From NCBI GenBank assembly GCA_038258095.1, contig JBBSQE010000045.1, positions 1-16,490 of the forward strand: a stretch of 16,490 bases of DNA. The letters are read 5' to 3'. Positions 1 to 7,169 of this stretch are shown in pieces. A model generated the notes under the pieces. That model worked only from the letters and a program-made list of their open reading frames with translations, was not told the DNA's origin and made no database searches. The stretch is from JBBSQE01 sp038258095. GTDB taxonomy: Bacteria > Actinomycetota > Thermoleophilia > Solirubrobacterales > 70-9. The translations under genes and the position numbers were made by a program. Position 1 is the stretch's first letter; each line of letters starts with the position of its first letter.

Positions 1-149
1 AGGAGGTCGACCGGATCGGGGATCGGGTGACATCGGTCCTATCCGAGGCGGCCGACCTGGGTGAGACGCCATTGACGGTCGCGATCGATCGGGCGAGGGC
101 TCTGGTCGCCGAGCCCGCCGCCGAGGCCGCGACCGGAGTCGGCGCATGA
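1..149 (+). CDS. 3' end of an upstream gene, possibly a Glu/Leu/Phe/Val dehydrogenase (partial)
   Basis: An open frame enters from the left edge (codons in phase from base 3) and ends at the TGA at 147-149, giving about 48 residues. The visible tail has the pattern V-x-R-I-x-x-x-V-x-x-V-L-x-x-A-x-x-x-G-x-T-P-L-x-x-A, then a run of Ala, Arg and Glu. This resembles the C-terminal helices of the Glu/Leu/Phe/Val dehydrogenase family, which often end with a similar Ala-rich helix, but no catalytic motif is present and the assignment is tentative. Its stop overlaps the start of the next gene by ATGA, so the two are probably translationally coupled. An amino acid dehydrogenase would make sense there, because it yields the 2-oxoacids that the next enzyme oxidises. 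Coding status is well supported by the overlap; the identity is a guess. Confidence 0.4.
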   Translation, partial: EVDRIGDRVTSVLSEAADLGETPLTVAIDRARALVAEPAAEAATGVGA

Positions 150-3100
150 ACCCGGCACCGCTCGCGCCTCCCGAGGTCAGCCTCGAGGATCGCTACACCC
201 AACCCGAGGGCACGGCACTCGTCTCCGGCGTGCAGGCACTGGTCCGCGTCACCCTCGACCAGATGCGCCTCGACCGGGGGCGCGGTTTGCGCACGGCGGC
301 GTTCGTCAGCGGCTATCAGGGCTCGCCGCTGGGAGGGCTCGACCTCGAGCTCGGCCGCGCTCAGGAGCACCTCGATGCGGCCGGGGTCGTCTTCAAGCCC
401 GGCCTGAACGAGGAGCTGGCCGCGACCGCCGTCGCTGGGACGCAACTCCTGGGCGAGCTCGAGGGCCGCCGCTTCGAGGGGGTGACCGGGTTCTGGTACG
501 GGAAGAACCCCGGCCTGGACCGGGCGGCGGACGCGATTCGCCACGGCAACTTCTCCGGCACCGCGCCGCTCGGCGGGGCGGTCGCCTGGATCGGCGACGA
601 TCCCTCGGCGAAGTCGTCAACCGTCCCCAGCGCCTGCGAGCCGGTTTGCCGCAGCCTGTTGATGCCCCTGCTGGCGCCGGGGACGGTGCAGGAGGTCCTC
701 GAGCTGGGCCTGCACGCCGTGGCGATGTCCCGCTACAGCGGCTCCTGGAGCGGCCTGAAGATCGTCGCCGATACGGCCGATTCAACCGCGACGGTGGACG
801 TCAGCCGCGCCCTCGCGGCGGTCCCCGACCTGCCGGCACGCCGGGAGTTCACGCCCCCGGTCCTGCTGCCCCCGATGAATCTCGAGGCCGAGCACGAGGT
901 GGCGAACGTCCGGCTCGGGCGCGTGCACGACTACGCGAGGGAGGCGGAGCTGAACCGCATCGTCTTCGAGCCCGGGCAACCCCGAGTGGCGTTGCTGGCG
1001 GCGGGAATGGCCCACCAGGTGCTTCTGCGGGCGCTTCGCGACCTCGGGATCGGCGAGGACGAGTGCAACCGGCTCGGTCTGCGGGTCATCCGGCTGGCGA
1101 TGCCGTGGCCGCTTCAGCGCGACGAGGTCCGCCGGCTCTGCGCCGGTGTCGAGACCGTGCTGGTCGCCGAGGACAAGCTGCCCTTCATCGAGAGCCAGGT
1201 GAAGGAGGCGCTCTACCGGACCCCCGGGGCTCCACTCGTGCTGGGCAAGGAAGACGAGGAGGGGCGCCCGATGCTGCCGGCTCACGGGTCGCTCACGGCG
1301 GACGGGGTGGCGCAGAGCCTCAGCCGGGTGATCGACCACGAGCTCCTTCCCGAGCGTGCCCTGGCGAGGCTCGCCGAGCTGGAGCGGCCCGGCGGCGTCG
1401 GGCCCGCCGACGGCGTTCCCCGGCGCACCCCGTACTTCTGCTCCGGCTGCCCCCACAACACCAGCACCCGTGCCTCCGAGGATCAGCTCGTCGGGGTCGG
1501 CATCGGCTGCCACACGATGGTGGCGATCGACGGCGGGCGCCGTGGCAGGCTGCTGGGGATGACCCAGATGGGCGGGGAGGGCGCGCAGTGGTCGGGCCTG
1601 GCGCCGTTCACCGACGACCCGCACTTCATCCAGAACCTCGGCGACGGCACCTTCTATCACTCCGGCACCCTGGCGATCCGGGCCGCGATCGCATCCGGCC
1701 ACAACATCACCTACAAGCTGCTCGCCAACGACGCCGTCGCGATGACCGGTGGCCAGCGGCCCGAGGGTAGGCTGGCGATGCCAGAGCTGACCGAGATGCT
1801 GGAGGCCGAGGGTGTCCGGCGGATCATCGTCACCACTCCCGAGCCGGAGCGCTATCGGGGTGTGCGGCTGGCGGACATCGCCGAGGTGCGTCACCGGGAC
1901 GAGCTGCAGGAAGCCCAGCGCGAGCTCGCGTGTATCGCCGGCGTGACGGTGCTGATCCATGACGACCGCTGCGCGAACGAGAAACGGCGGCTCCGCAAGC
2001 GCGGCAAGCTGGCGTCCTCCGCAGAGCGGGTCTGGATCAACGAGCGGGTCTGCGAGGGCTGCGGGGACTGCGGCGAGAAGTCGAGCTGCCTGTCGGTGCA
2101 GCCGGTGGAGACCGAGCTCGGGCGCAAGACCCGGATTCACCAGGCCTCCTGCAACGAGGACATGACTTGCCTGAAGGGCGACTGCCCGTCGTTCGTGATG
2201 GTCACCCCCGGGCGGCGCGGGCGGCGGGCCGATCCGCCGGCGGTGCCCGTCGAGCTTCCCCCGCCCGACGTCCGCCGCGGCGACGCGGACGTCCTGGTGC
2301 GGATGCCGGGAGTGGGAGGCACCGGGGTCGTGACCATCTCGCAGATCCTGCAGATGGCCGCACACCTCGACGGCAGGTTCGCGGCCGGGCTCGAGCAGAC
2401 CGGGCTGGCCCAGAAGGGCGGGCCGGTGATCTCCGACCTGCGGATCGCCTCGGAGCCGGTGATCGGCCAGCTTCGCGCGAGCGGCGCCTCGGCCGATCTG
2501 ATCCTCGGCTTCGACCTTCTCGGCGCCGCGGCGCCGGAGACCCTGGAGACCGCGGATCCCGAACGCACGGTCGCGGTCCTCAACACCGGGGTGATGCCGA
2601 CCGCCGCGATGGTCACCGACCCGAAGGCCGCTCCGGCCTCGGTCCGGAGGGCCCTGAACCGGATCCGGCGCCGAACCCGGGCCGGGGAGACCGTCGAGCT
2701 CGATGCCCTCGACCTCGCCGAACGCCTCTTCGGCGACCACATGCCGGCGAACATGCTGCTCGCCGGGGCCGCCTTCCAGCACGGGTGCCTGCCGCTCTCG
2801 GCGGAGGCCATCGAGCGGGCGATCGAGCTGAACGGCGCTGCGCCCGAGAAGAACCTGGCGGCGTTTCACTGGGGCCGGGCGATGGTGGCTGACCGTGAAG
2901 CGGCGCTGGGGGCGTTGCCGGCGCGACCCGGTGAGGCCGAGCCGCAGATCGATCCGCGGGCCGAGGCGATGGTCTCCTCACTGCCACCCGGGTCCGAGCT
3001 GCGCCGGATCGGCGCGTTCCGTGCCTCGGAGCTGATCGCCTACCAGAACGTTGCCTACGCGCAGCGCTACGCAGACGACATCCTCCACGTCGCGGCGACC

Positions 3101-3658
3101 GAGCGAGGGGTGACCGGGGAGGCGGACGGACCGATCGCCCTCGCTCATGCCCGGGGCCTGCACAAGCTGATGGCCTACAAGGACGAGTATGAGGTCGCCC
3201 GCCTGCATCTCGACCCCGCCGAGCGGCTGCGGCGCGAGGCGGAGTTCGGCCCGGGCTCGAGGGTCGAGGTCCTGCTGCACCCGCCGCTTCTGCGAGCGCT
3301 GGGGATGAAGCGCAAGATCCGCCTCGGGCGATGGGGGCTCTGGAGCTTCCGCGTCCTCCGGGCGATGCGGCGCCTGCGCGGAACCCCGTTCGACCCCTTC
3401 GGCCACACCGAGGTGCGACGAGTCGAACGCGACCTGATCGGCGTCTACCGAGACCTGGTCGAGCGCTCGCTGACGACCCTGACGCCGGAGAGGGCCGCGC
3501 GGGTGACCGAGGTCGCGGCCCTGCCGGACCTGGTCCGCGGCTACGAGGAGATCAAGCTCAGGAGCGTGGCCGAGTTCCATCGGCGCGCGGCGGAGCTCAC
3601 CGACGAGCCGGAGACGGTGATCGAGCTTCCCGTCGACCGGGTCCCGGTTGGGGCTTGA
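146..3658 (+). CDS. fused indolepyruvate:ferredoxin oxidoreductase family protein
   Basis: This 1170-residue cytoplasmic enzyme belongs to the large single-chain indolepyruvate (2-oxoacid):ferredoxin oxidoreductases. They decarboxylate aryl or branched 2-oxoacids to acyl-CoA with thiamine diphosphate and pass electrons through iron-sulfur clusters. Visible features in order: an N-terminal PFOR-like alpha region (about 20-400), FCSGCPHN at 431-438, a thiamine diphosphate segment beginning GDGTFYHSG at 499-507 with LANDAVAMTGGQ at 526-537, a cysteine-rich ferredoxin-like region with Cys at 636, 639, 642 and 648 and then 669, 675 and 680, a gamma-type domain starting MPGVGGTGVVT at 720-730, and a long C-terminal domain typical of the fused form. 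The length matches the family. The ATG overlaps the upstream stop (ATGA), and GGAG at 135-138 sits 7 bases ahead. The gene probably serves aromatic or branched-chain amino acid breakdown; the exact substrate cannot be read from sequence. Confidence 0.93.
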   Translation: MNPAPLAPPEVSLEDRYTQPEGTALVSGVQALVRVTLDQMRLDRGRGLRTAAFVSGYQGSPLGGLDLELGRAQEHLDAAGVVFKPGLNEELAATAVAGTQLLGELEGRRFEGVTGFWYGKNPGLDRAADAIRHGNFSGTAPLGGAVAWIGDDPSAKSSTVPSACEPVCRSLLMPLLAPGTVQEVLELGLHAVAMSRYSGSWSGLKIVADTADSTATVDVSRALAAVPDLPARREFTPPVLLPPMNLEAEHEVANVRLGRVHDYAREAELNRIVFEPGQPRVALLAAGMAHQVLLRALRDLGIGEDECNRLGLRVIRLAMPWPLQRDEVRRLCAGVETVLVAEDKLPFIESQVKEALYRTPGAPLVLGKEDEEGRPMLPAHGSLTADGVAQSLSRVIDHELLPERALARLAELERPGGVGPADGVPRRTPYFCSGCPHNTSTRASEDQLVGVGIGCHTMVAIDGGRRGRLLGMTQMGGEGAQWSGLAPFTDDPHFIQNLGDGTFYHSGTLAIRAAIASGHNITYKLLANDAVAMTGGQRPEGRLAMPELTEMLEAEGVRRIIVTTPEPERYRGVRLADIAEVRHRDELQEAQRELACIAGVTVLIHDDRCANEKRRLRKRGKLASSAERVWINERVCEGCGDCGEKSSCLSVQPVETELGRKTRIHQASCNEDMTCLKGDCPSFVMVTPGRRGRRADPPAVPVELPPPDVRRGDADVLVRMPGVGGTGVVTISQILQMAAHLDGRFAAGLEQTGLAQKGGPVISDLRIASEPVIGQLRASGASADLILGFDLLGAAAPETLETADPERTVAVLNTGVMPTAAMVTDPKAAPASVRRALNRIRRRTRAGETVELDALDLAERLFGDHMPANMLLAGAAFQHGCLPLSAEAIERAIELNGAAPEKNLAAFHWGRAMVADREAALGALPARPGEAEPQIDPRAEAMVSSLPPGSELRRIGAFRASELIAYQNVAYAQRYADDILHVAATERGVTGEADGPIALAHARGLHKLMAYKDEYEVARLHLDPAERLRREAEFGPGSRVEVLLHPPLLRALGMKRKIRLGRWGLWSFRVLRAMRRLRGTPFDPFGHTEVRRVERDLIGVYRDLVERSLTTLTPERAARVTEVAALPDLVRGYEEIKLRSVAEFHRRAAELTDEPETVIELPVDRVPVGA

Positions 3659-3709
3659 GCCGGCTCGTAGGCGCGCCCTCTTCCACCCCGGTTTGGGCCC
3701 CGGATCCGG
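3659..3709. other. short convergent spacer with two 10-bp palindromes
   Basis: The 51 bases between the stop of the oxidoreductase and the stop of the YVTN gene have no gene. Two short perfect palindromes are visible, gagccggctc at 3657-3666 and ccggatccgg at 3700-3709. Neither is followed by a T-run, so a terminator cannot be claimed. Confidence 0.3.
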
Positions 3710-4891
3710 TCAGCGAAAGACACCGGTGTGGCCCAGCGAGTAGCGACCCGGCTGCGGGTATACGGAGAGCCCGTGTGGCCCGCTGCCGACCGGGATCCGC
3801 GCCAGCAGGTGGCCAGTGCGGGTATTGATCGCGTAGACCTCCGCGTTGTAGCGGCCGGACAGCCAGAGCACCTTCCCATCGGCCGAGACTCCGCCCATGT
3901 CCGGGCTGCCTCCGCCTGGGATCGTCCACTTCCTGACCGGGCGGCGCTTCGCGAACGAGAGCACCGACACCGTGCCCTCGTCGCGGTTGGAGACGTACAG
4001 GAACCTGGAGTCCCTGCTCGCGTAGAGACCGTGCGCGCCCGCGCCCGTCGCCACGAACCCGAGTTTGTGGAAGGTCCGCGCGTCGATCAGCCAGACGCCG
4101 CCGTTGTTCATGTCGGCCACATAGAAGACCTTGCCGTCGGGTGAGAGCTTCACGTCCTGAGGCATTGCTCCCCCGGCCAGAGGGATCGTGTCGACGACCT
4201 TCTCCTTGCGGACATCGACAACGACCATGCTCGAGCCGAACTCGCAGCTGGCGAGGAGCAGGCTGCCGTCGGCGGTGAAGTCCATGTGGTCGACGCCCGC
4301 GCAGGGAACCGAGAGGGAGTGCTGCAGCTTCATCGTCTCCGCATCGCGGAAGTCCAGCCGCTGAAGGCGCTCGGCGACGACGATCGCGTAGCTCCCATCC
4401 GGGGTGAAGTAGAGGTTGTACGGGTCCTCAACCGCCACTGGCTTCCCGGGCTTGCCGGTGGCGGGGTCGATCGGGGTGAGGCTGTTGCCCTGGTCGTTGT
4501 CGACCCAGAGCGTCTTCAGGTCATAGGAGGGGGTGACGTGCTGGGGGAGCTCACCGACGCCGAACTCGTCGATCACCTTGTAGGTCTTCGGGTTGATGAC
4601 GCTGACGGTGTTGCTGTCGCTGTTCGGAACGTAGACGCGGGAGGGGAAGCTCCGCACCGCCGGCGCCAGCCGGTTCGGGCGGTCGGCGGCGTAGACATCG
4701 CGGGGATCGAGCTGGGCTGGGACACCGCCGGCAGGACCGTTGCCGTGGAGCCCGGCCCCCGCCCCGGTGGACTGGACGCCGGTGCTCGATGAGTCGGACG
4801 TGTCAGGTCCTGCGCCTGACGTTCCTCCGCAGCCGGAGCCGACGCCCAGGAGGACGACCAGCGAGATCACGAGGAGGCGCCACGGGTGCAC
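3710..4891 (-). CDS. YVTN-type seven-bladed beta-propeller lipoprotein
   Basis: This 393-residue protein starts at a GTG, with AGAAGGA on the minus strand about 10 bases ahead. It has a lipoprotein signal: Arg5, a hydrophobic stretch at 6-16 and a Cys at 21 in VGSGC. The -3 residue is Gly, so the lipobox is imperfect. A Ser/Gly/Thr-rich linker (about 24-60) follows. Then come seven strands at a steady spacing of about 43 residues: VYVPN (86), LWVDN (128), a Y-A-I strand (168), LLLAS (211), FYVAD (256), LYVSN (299) and LWLSG (342). Each is typically preceded by a DG or SRD turn, which is the YVTN/NHL-like propeller pattern. The end, PHGLSVYPQPGRYSLGHTG, closes the ring. Such proteins bind ligands or partners outside the membrane; the ligand is unknown. 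The gene diverges from another propeller lipoprotein, and the gap between them carries a dyad. Confidence 0.85.
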   Translation of the reverse strand: MHPWRLLVISLVVLLGVGSGCGGTSGAGPDTSDSSSTGVQSTGAGAGLHGNGPAGGVPAQLDPRDVYAADRPNRLAPAVRSFPSRVYVPNSDSNTVSVINPKTYKVIDEFGVGELPQHVTPSYDLKTLWVDNDQGNSLTPIDPATGKPGKPVAVEDPYNLYFTPDGSYAIVVAERLQRLDFRDAETMKLQHSLSVPCAGVDHMDFTADGSLLLASCEFGSSMVVVDVRKEKVVDTIPLAGGAMPQDVKLSPDGKVFYVADMNNGGVWLIDARTFHKLGFVATGAGAHGLYASRDSRFLYVSNRDEGTVSVLSFAKRRPVRKWTIPGGGSPDMGGVSADGKVLWLSGRYNAEVYAINTRTGHLLARIPVGSGPHGLSVYPQPGRYSLGHTGVFR

Positions 4892-4914
4892 GATCCCGAG
4901 ATCCTTCTCGCAAC

Positions 4915-4957
4915 AGATGAATCGCTCCTGAAAGCGTCGTTCAGGTCCGTTTCATCT
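4915..4957. promoter_or_regulatory. 43-bp interrupted dyad in the divergent YVTN/Kelch promoter gap
   Basis: Between the two divergent lipoprotein starts (4892-4978) lie two nested inverted repeats with the same centre at base 4936. The outer arms are agatgaa at 4915-4921 and ttcatct at 4951-4957. The inner arms are cctgaa at 4927-4932 and ttcagg at 4940-4945. The arms are exact and the spacers are of equal length on both sides (5 bases), with a 7-base centre. Its position between two divergent genes suggests an operator for a dimeric or tetrameric regulator controlling both, although an RNA hairpin in one leader is also possible. The dyad is seen directly; its function is inferred. Confidence 0.5.
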
Positions 4958-4978
4958 TCCTTGCGTGACCATGGGTGA

Positions 4979-5992
4979 ATGAGCGGGTGTCTCCGATCCC
5001 TCATGGCCACCGCCGCCCTTGCGTGCGCCCTCGTGGGCGCGCTGGGTGGTTGCGGCTCGGGCTCCGGGGGCGGGGGTTCCGCCTCGAACCCCGCGGCACG
5101 CACAGCGACCGAGCGGCCCTCGAGCACTCCTCCTCCCGCTTCCCTGCGGTCGAGCGGCGTTGCGCTCGCGCTTCAGGTGCCGATCTCGGGCGAGGCCCTG
5201 GTCTCGGGTGGAGGGGAGTTGCTCGCGCTCGGGGGCGTCGACGCGGGTGATGTCTCCACGAACGCCGTGGTGCGGGTGCTTCCGGAGCAAGGGAGCGCGC
5301 GCAACACCGGATCGCTCGCGCAGCCCCTGCACGACGCAGCCGCAACGGTCCTCGGCAAGCGCACGCTCCTCTTCGGCGGCGGCTCGGCGGCGACCACTGA
5401 CGAGGTCGAGTCGATTCCGGCCTCCGGCGCGGGCACCGTGGTCGGTCACATGCCCGTCCCCCGGTCGGACCTCTCGGCGGTCTCAGCTCGTGGCGACGTC
5501 TACGTCGTGGGCGGCTACGACGGGACTGAGGCGGTGGGCGCGGTGCTGGCCACACGGGACGGACGCTCCTTCAGGATAGTCGGGAAGCTCCCGGTGCCGG
5601 TGCGCTATGCGGCCGTGATCGCCTCGGGCGCCTCGATCTGGGTGCTCGGCGGCGAGCAGTCAGATGGAAGTGACACGGATGCGATCCAGGAAATCGACCT
5701 CGATTCGGGCGCCATCCGGGTCGCAGGTCACCTGCCCGGCACCCTCGCCCATGCTTCCATCGCCACGATCGGTGGGAGCATCTTCCTGATCGGTGGCAGG
5801 CTGGACGGATCGACGAGCGATGCCATCTTCCGGCTGGACCCCACCACAGCGACGGTGAGGCCGGCGGGAACCCTCCCGGCGCCCATCCAGAACGCGGCGG
5901 CGGCGGCCGGAGGCTCGGTGTACCTAGTCGGCGGGCTGACCGCCGACGGGACTCCGGTGGCCGATGTCCTTCGGCTCAGGCCGATGCCTTGA
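4979..5992 (+). CDS. Kelch-repeat six-bladed beta-propeller lipoprotein
   Basis: This 337-residue protein has a clear lipoprotein signal: Arg6, a hydrophobic core at 9-22 and lipobox LGGC with Cys25, followed by a Gly/Ser tether and a Pro/Ser/Thr-rich stretch to about residue 58. The rest is made of Kelch blades. The diagnostic double glycines fall at 85, 133, 178, 224, 272 and 318, about 46 residues apart, in contexts such as VYVVGGYDG, IWVLGGEQ, IFLIGGRLDG and VYLVGGLTADG. Six blades make a complete ring. It is probably anchored outside the cytoplasmic membrane and binds a glycan, a protein or a small ligand; no catalytic residue is evident. The ribosome binding site is poor (GGGTGA touches the ATG). 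A downstream ATG at codon 9 would drop Arg6, so the first ATG is preferred. It is transcribed away from the YVTN lipoprotein gene. Confidence 0.85.
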   Translation: MSGCLRSLMATAALACALVGALGGCGSGSGGGGSASNPAARTATERPSSTPPPASLRSSGVALALQVPISGEALVSGGGELLALGGVDAGDVSTNAVVRVLPEQGSARNTGSLAQPLHDAAATVLGKRTLLFGGGSAATTDEVESIPASGAGTVVGHMPVPRSDLSAVSARGDVYVVGGYDGTEAVGAVLATRDGRSFRIVGKLPVPVRYAAVIASGASIWVLGGEQSDGSDTDAIQEIDLDSGAIRVAGHLPGTLAHASIATIGGSIFLIGGRLDGSTSDAIFRLDPTTATVRPAGTLPAPIQNAAAAAGGSVYLVGGLTADGTPVADVLRLRPMP

Positions 5993-6071
5993 CGCCCGCG
6001 TCGGTCGTCGCCGCGGAGAATTCCGGAAAGCTCGTGGCCGTCGCTCCGCCCGACCTGTTTGACTGTCGCCC

Positions 6072-7169
6072 GTGACCGCAGACTCGAGATCAGAGTCCCC
6101 GGGAGATGCTCCGGCGCGCCCCGGCTCATTGGCTGCCGCAGTAGAGGCCGAGCGGCCCGACTTCGGGAGCTTTGCCATCGGGTTCGATGAGCGTGATCGC
6201 GAGCGCCTGCACATGCTCTGGGACGAGGTGCTCGATTCCAACCAATGGACCGAGGGCGAGCTCGTGGGCCGGTTCGAGCGGGCGTGGGCCGAGTGGAACG
6301 GGCTCGGCTCTGTCGCCGTGTCCAGCTGGGCGCCGGGCGCGGCGGCGGCGCTCGAGTTCGCCGAGATTCGCGGCCACGAGGTCCTCTGTCCCTCCAACAC
6401 ATTCATGGCGACGCCGCTCTCGATCCTGCGGGCGGGGGGTACCCCGGTGTTCGTCGACTGCAATAGGTCAGACCTCTGCATGAGCTTCGAAGACTTTCAG
6501 CGCAAGGCCGAGCGCCATCGGCCGAAAGCTGCTTGGCTGGTCCACATCGGCGGACACCTCGCCTTCGAATCAGACGAGATCGCGGCCTACTGCAGGGACG
6601 CGGGGATCTTCCTGCTCGAGGACTGCGCCCACGCGCACGGCGCCTCCTGGGACGGCCGCCGGGCCGGGAGCTGGGGCGACGCCGGGGTCTACTCCCTGTA
6701 TGCGACCAAGACGGTCTCGACCGGTGAGGGCGGCGTGCTCGTCTCGCGCCACTCCGAGCTGCTCGAGTTCGCGCGCAGTCACCGCAACTACGGCAAGCCA
6801 GACTACGAGGTCGTTGGCGCAAGCGCGCGGATGAGCGAGTTCACGGCGGCGCTGGGCCTGGTGTCGGTAGAGCGGATGGAGGAGATCGTGGCCTGGAAGA
6901 ACGACATCGCCTCCCGCTTCCTCGATGAGCAGCACCCCGGGCGGCTCGAGTTGCCGGAGGGGATGGTCTCCGGCCTCTACAAGTACATCGTCTTCGACGA
7001 GATACCGCGTTCGACGGGGAAGGTCTACGAGGAGTCCTGTCACCGCATCATGGGCACCGGAGATGACCTGCCGAACACGGACTGGGTCGCCGAGAATCAC
7101 TGGTGCGCCCCGCTCTACTACCGCCCTTCGCCCACGGGCGAGCGGGCCGGCTCGGAGGTTGCCGCGTGA
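6072..7169 (+). CDS. DegT/DnrJ/EryC1/StrS-family PLP aminotransferase
   Basis: This 365-residue protein belongs to the sugar aminotransferase family, which transfers an amino group (usually from glutamate) to a keto group of a nucleotide-linked sugar, using pyridoxal phosphate. Visible motifs are the substrate-loop segment CPSNTFMATPLSILRAG (106-122), FVDC (127-130), LLEDCAHAHG (181-190) with Asp184 expected to pair with the cofactor ring nitrogen, and SLYATKTVSTGEGG (208-221) with Lys213 as the Schiff-base lysine. HRNYGK follows in the expected place. The start is a GTG; an in-frame TGA 12 bases upstream excludes a longer protein. The C terminus ends soon after the HWCAPLYYRP strand, so the last helix found in many relatives seems short or missing. 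The stop overlaps the next start by GTGA, so the product probably acts together with the epimerase. The sugar is unknown. Confidence 0.88.
   Translation: MTADSRSESPGDAPARPGSLAAAVEAERPDFGSFAIGFDERDRERLHMLWDEVLDSNQWTEGELVGRFERAWAEWNGLGSVAVSSWAPGAAAALEFAEIRGHEVLCPSNTFMATPLSILRAGGTPVFVDCNRSDLCMSFEDFQRKAERHRPKAAWLVHIGGHLAFESDEIAAYCRDAGIFLLEDCAHAHGASWDGRRAGSWGDAGVYSLYATKTVSTGEGGVLVSRHSELLEFARSHRNYGKPDYEVVGASARMSEFTAALGLVSVERMEEIVAWKNDIASRFLDEQHPGRLELPEGMVSGLYKYIVFDEIPRSTGKVYEESCHRIMGTGDDLPNTDWVAENHWCAPLYYRPSPTGERAGSEVAA
7154..7158 (+). promoter_or_regulatory. ribosome binding site deciding the epimerase start
   Basis: GGAGG lies 7 bases before the GTG at 7166. This, the GTGA overlap and the fact that the Rossmann fold begins at once after that codon (MNRVLVTGGSG) fix the start at 7166. 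A longer frame from an ATG at 7103 would add 21 residues that match nothing in the family. Confidence 0.7.

Noticed and set aside
782..2869. Long antisense reading frame (695 codons) opposite the oxidoreductase
   Set aside because: High GC makes long frames on all strands common. Its translation is low-complexity Arg/Gly/Asp-rich without motifs, while the plus strand carries a complete recognised enzyme.
7103..7165. N-terminal extension of the epimerase from an upstream ATG
   Set aside because: The extra 21 residues precede the Rossmann strand and read through the aminotransferase end in another frame. The GTG at 7166 has a good ribosome binding site and a GTGA overlap.
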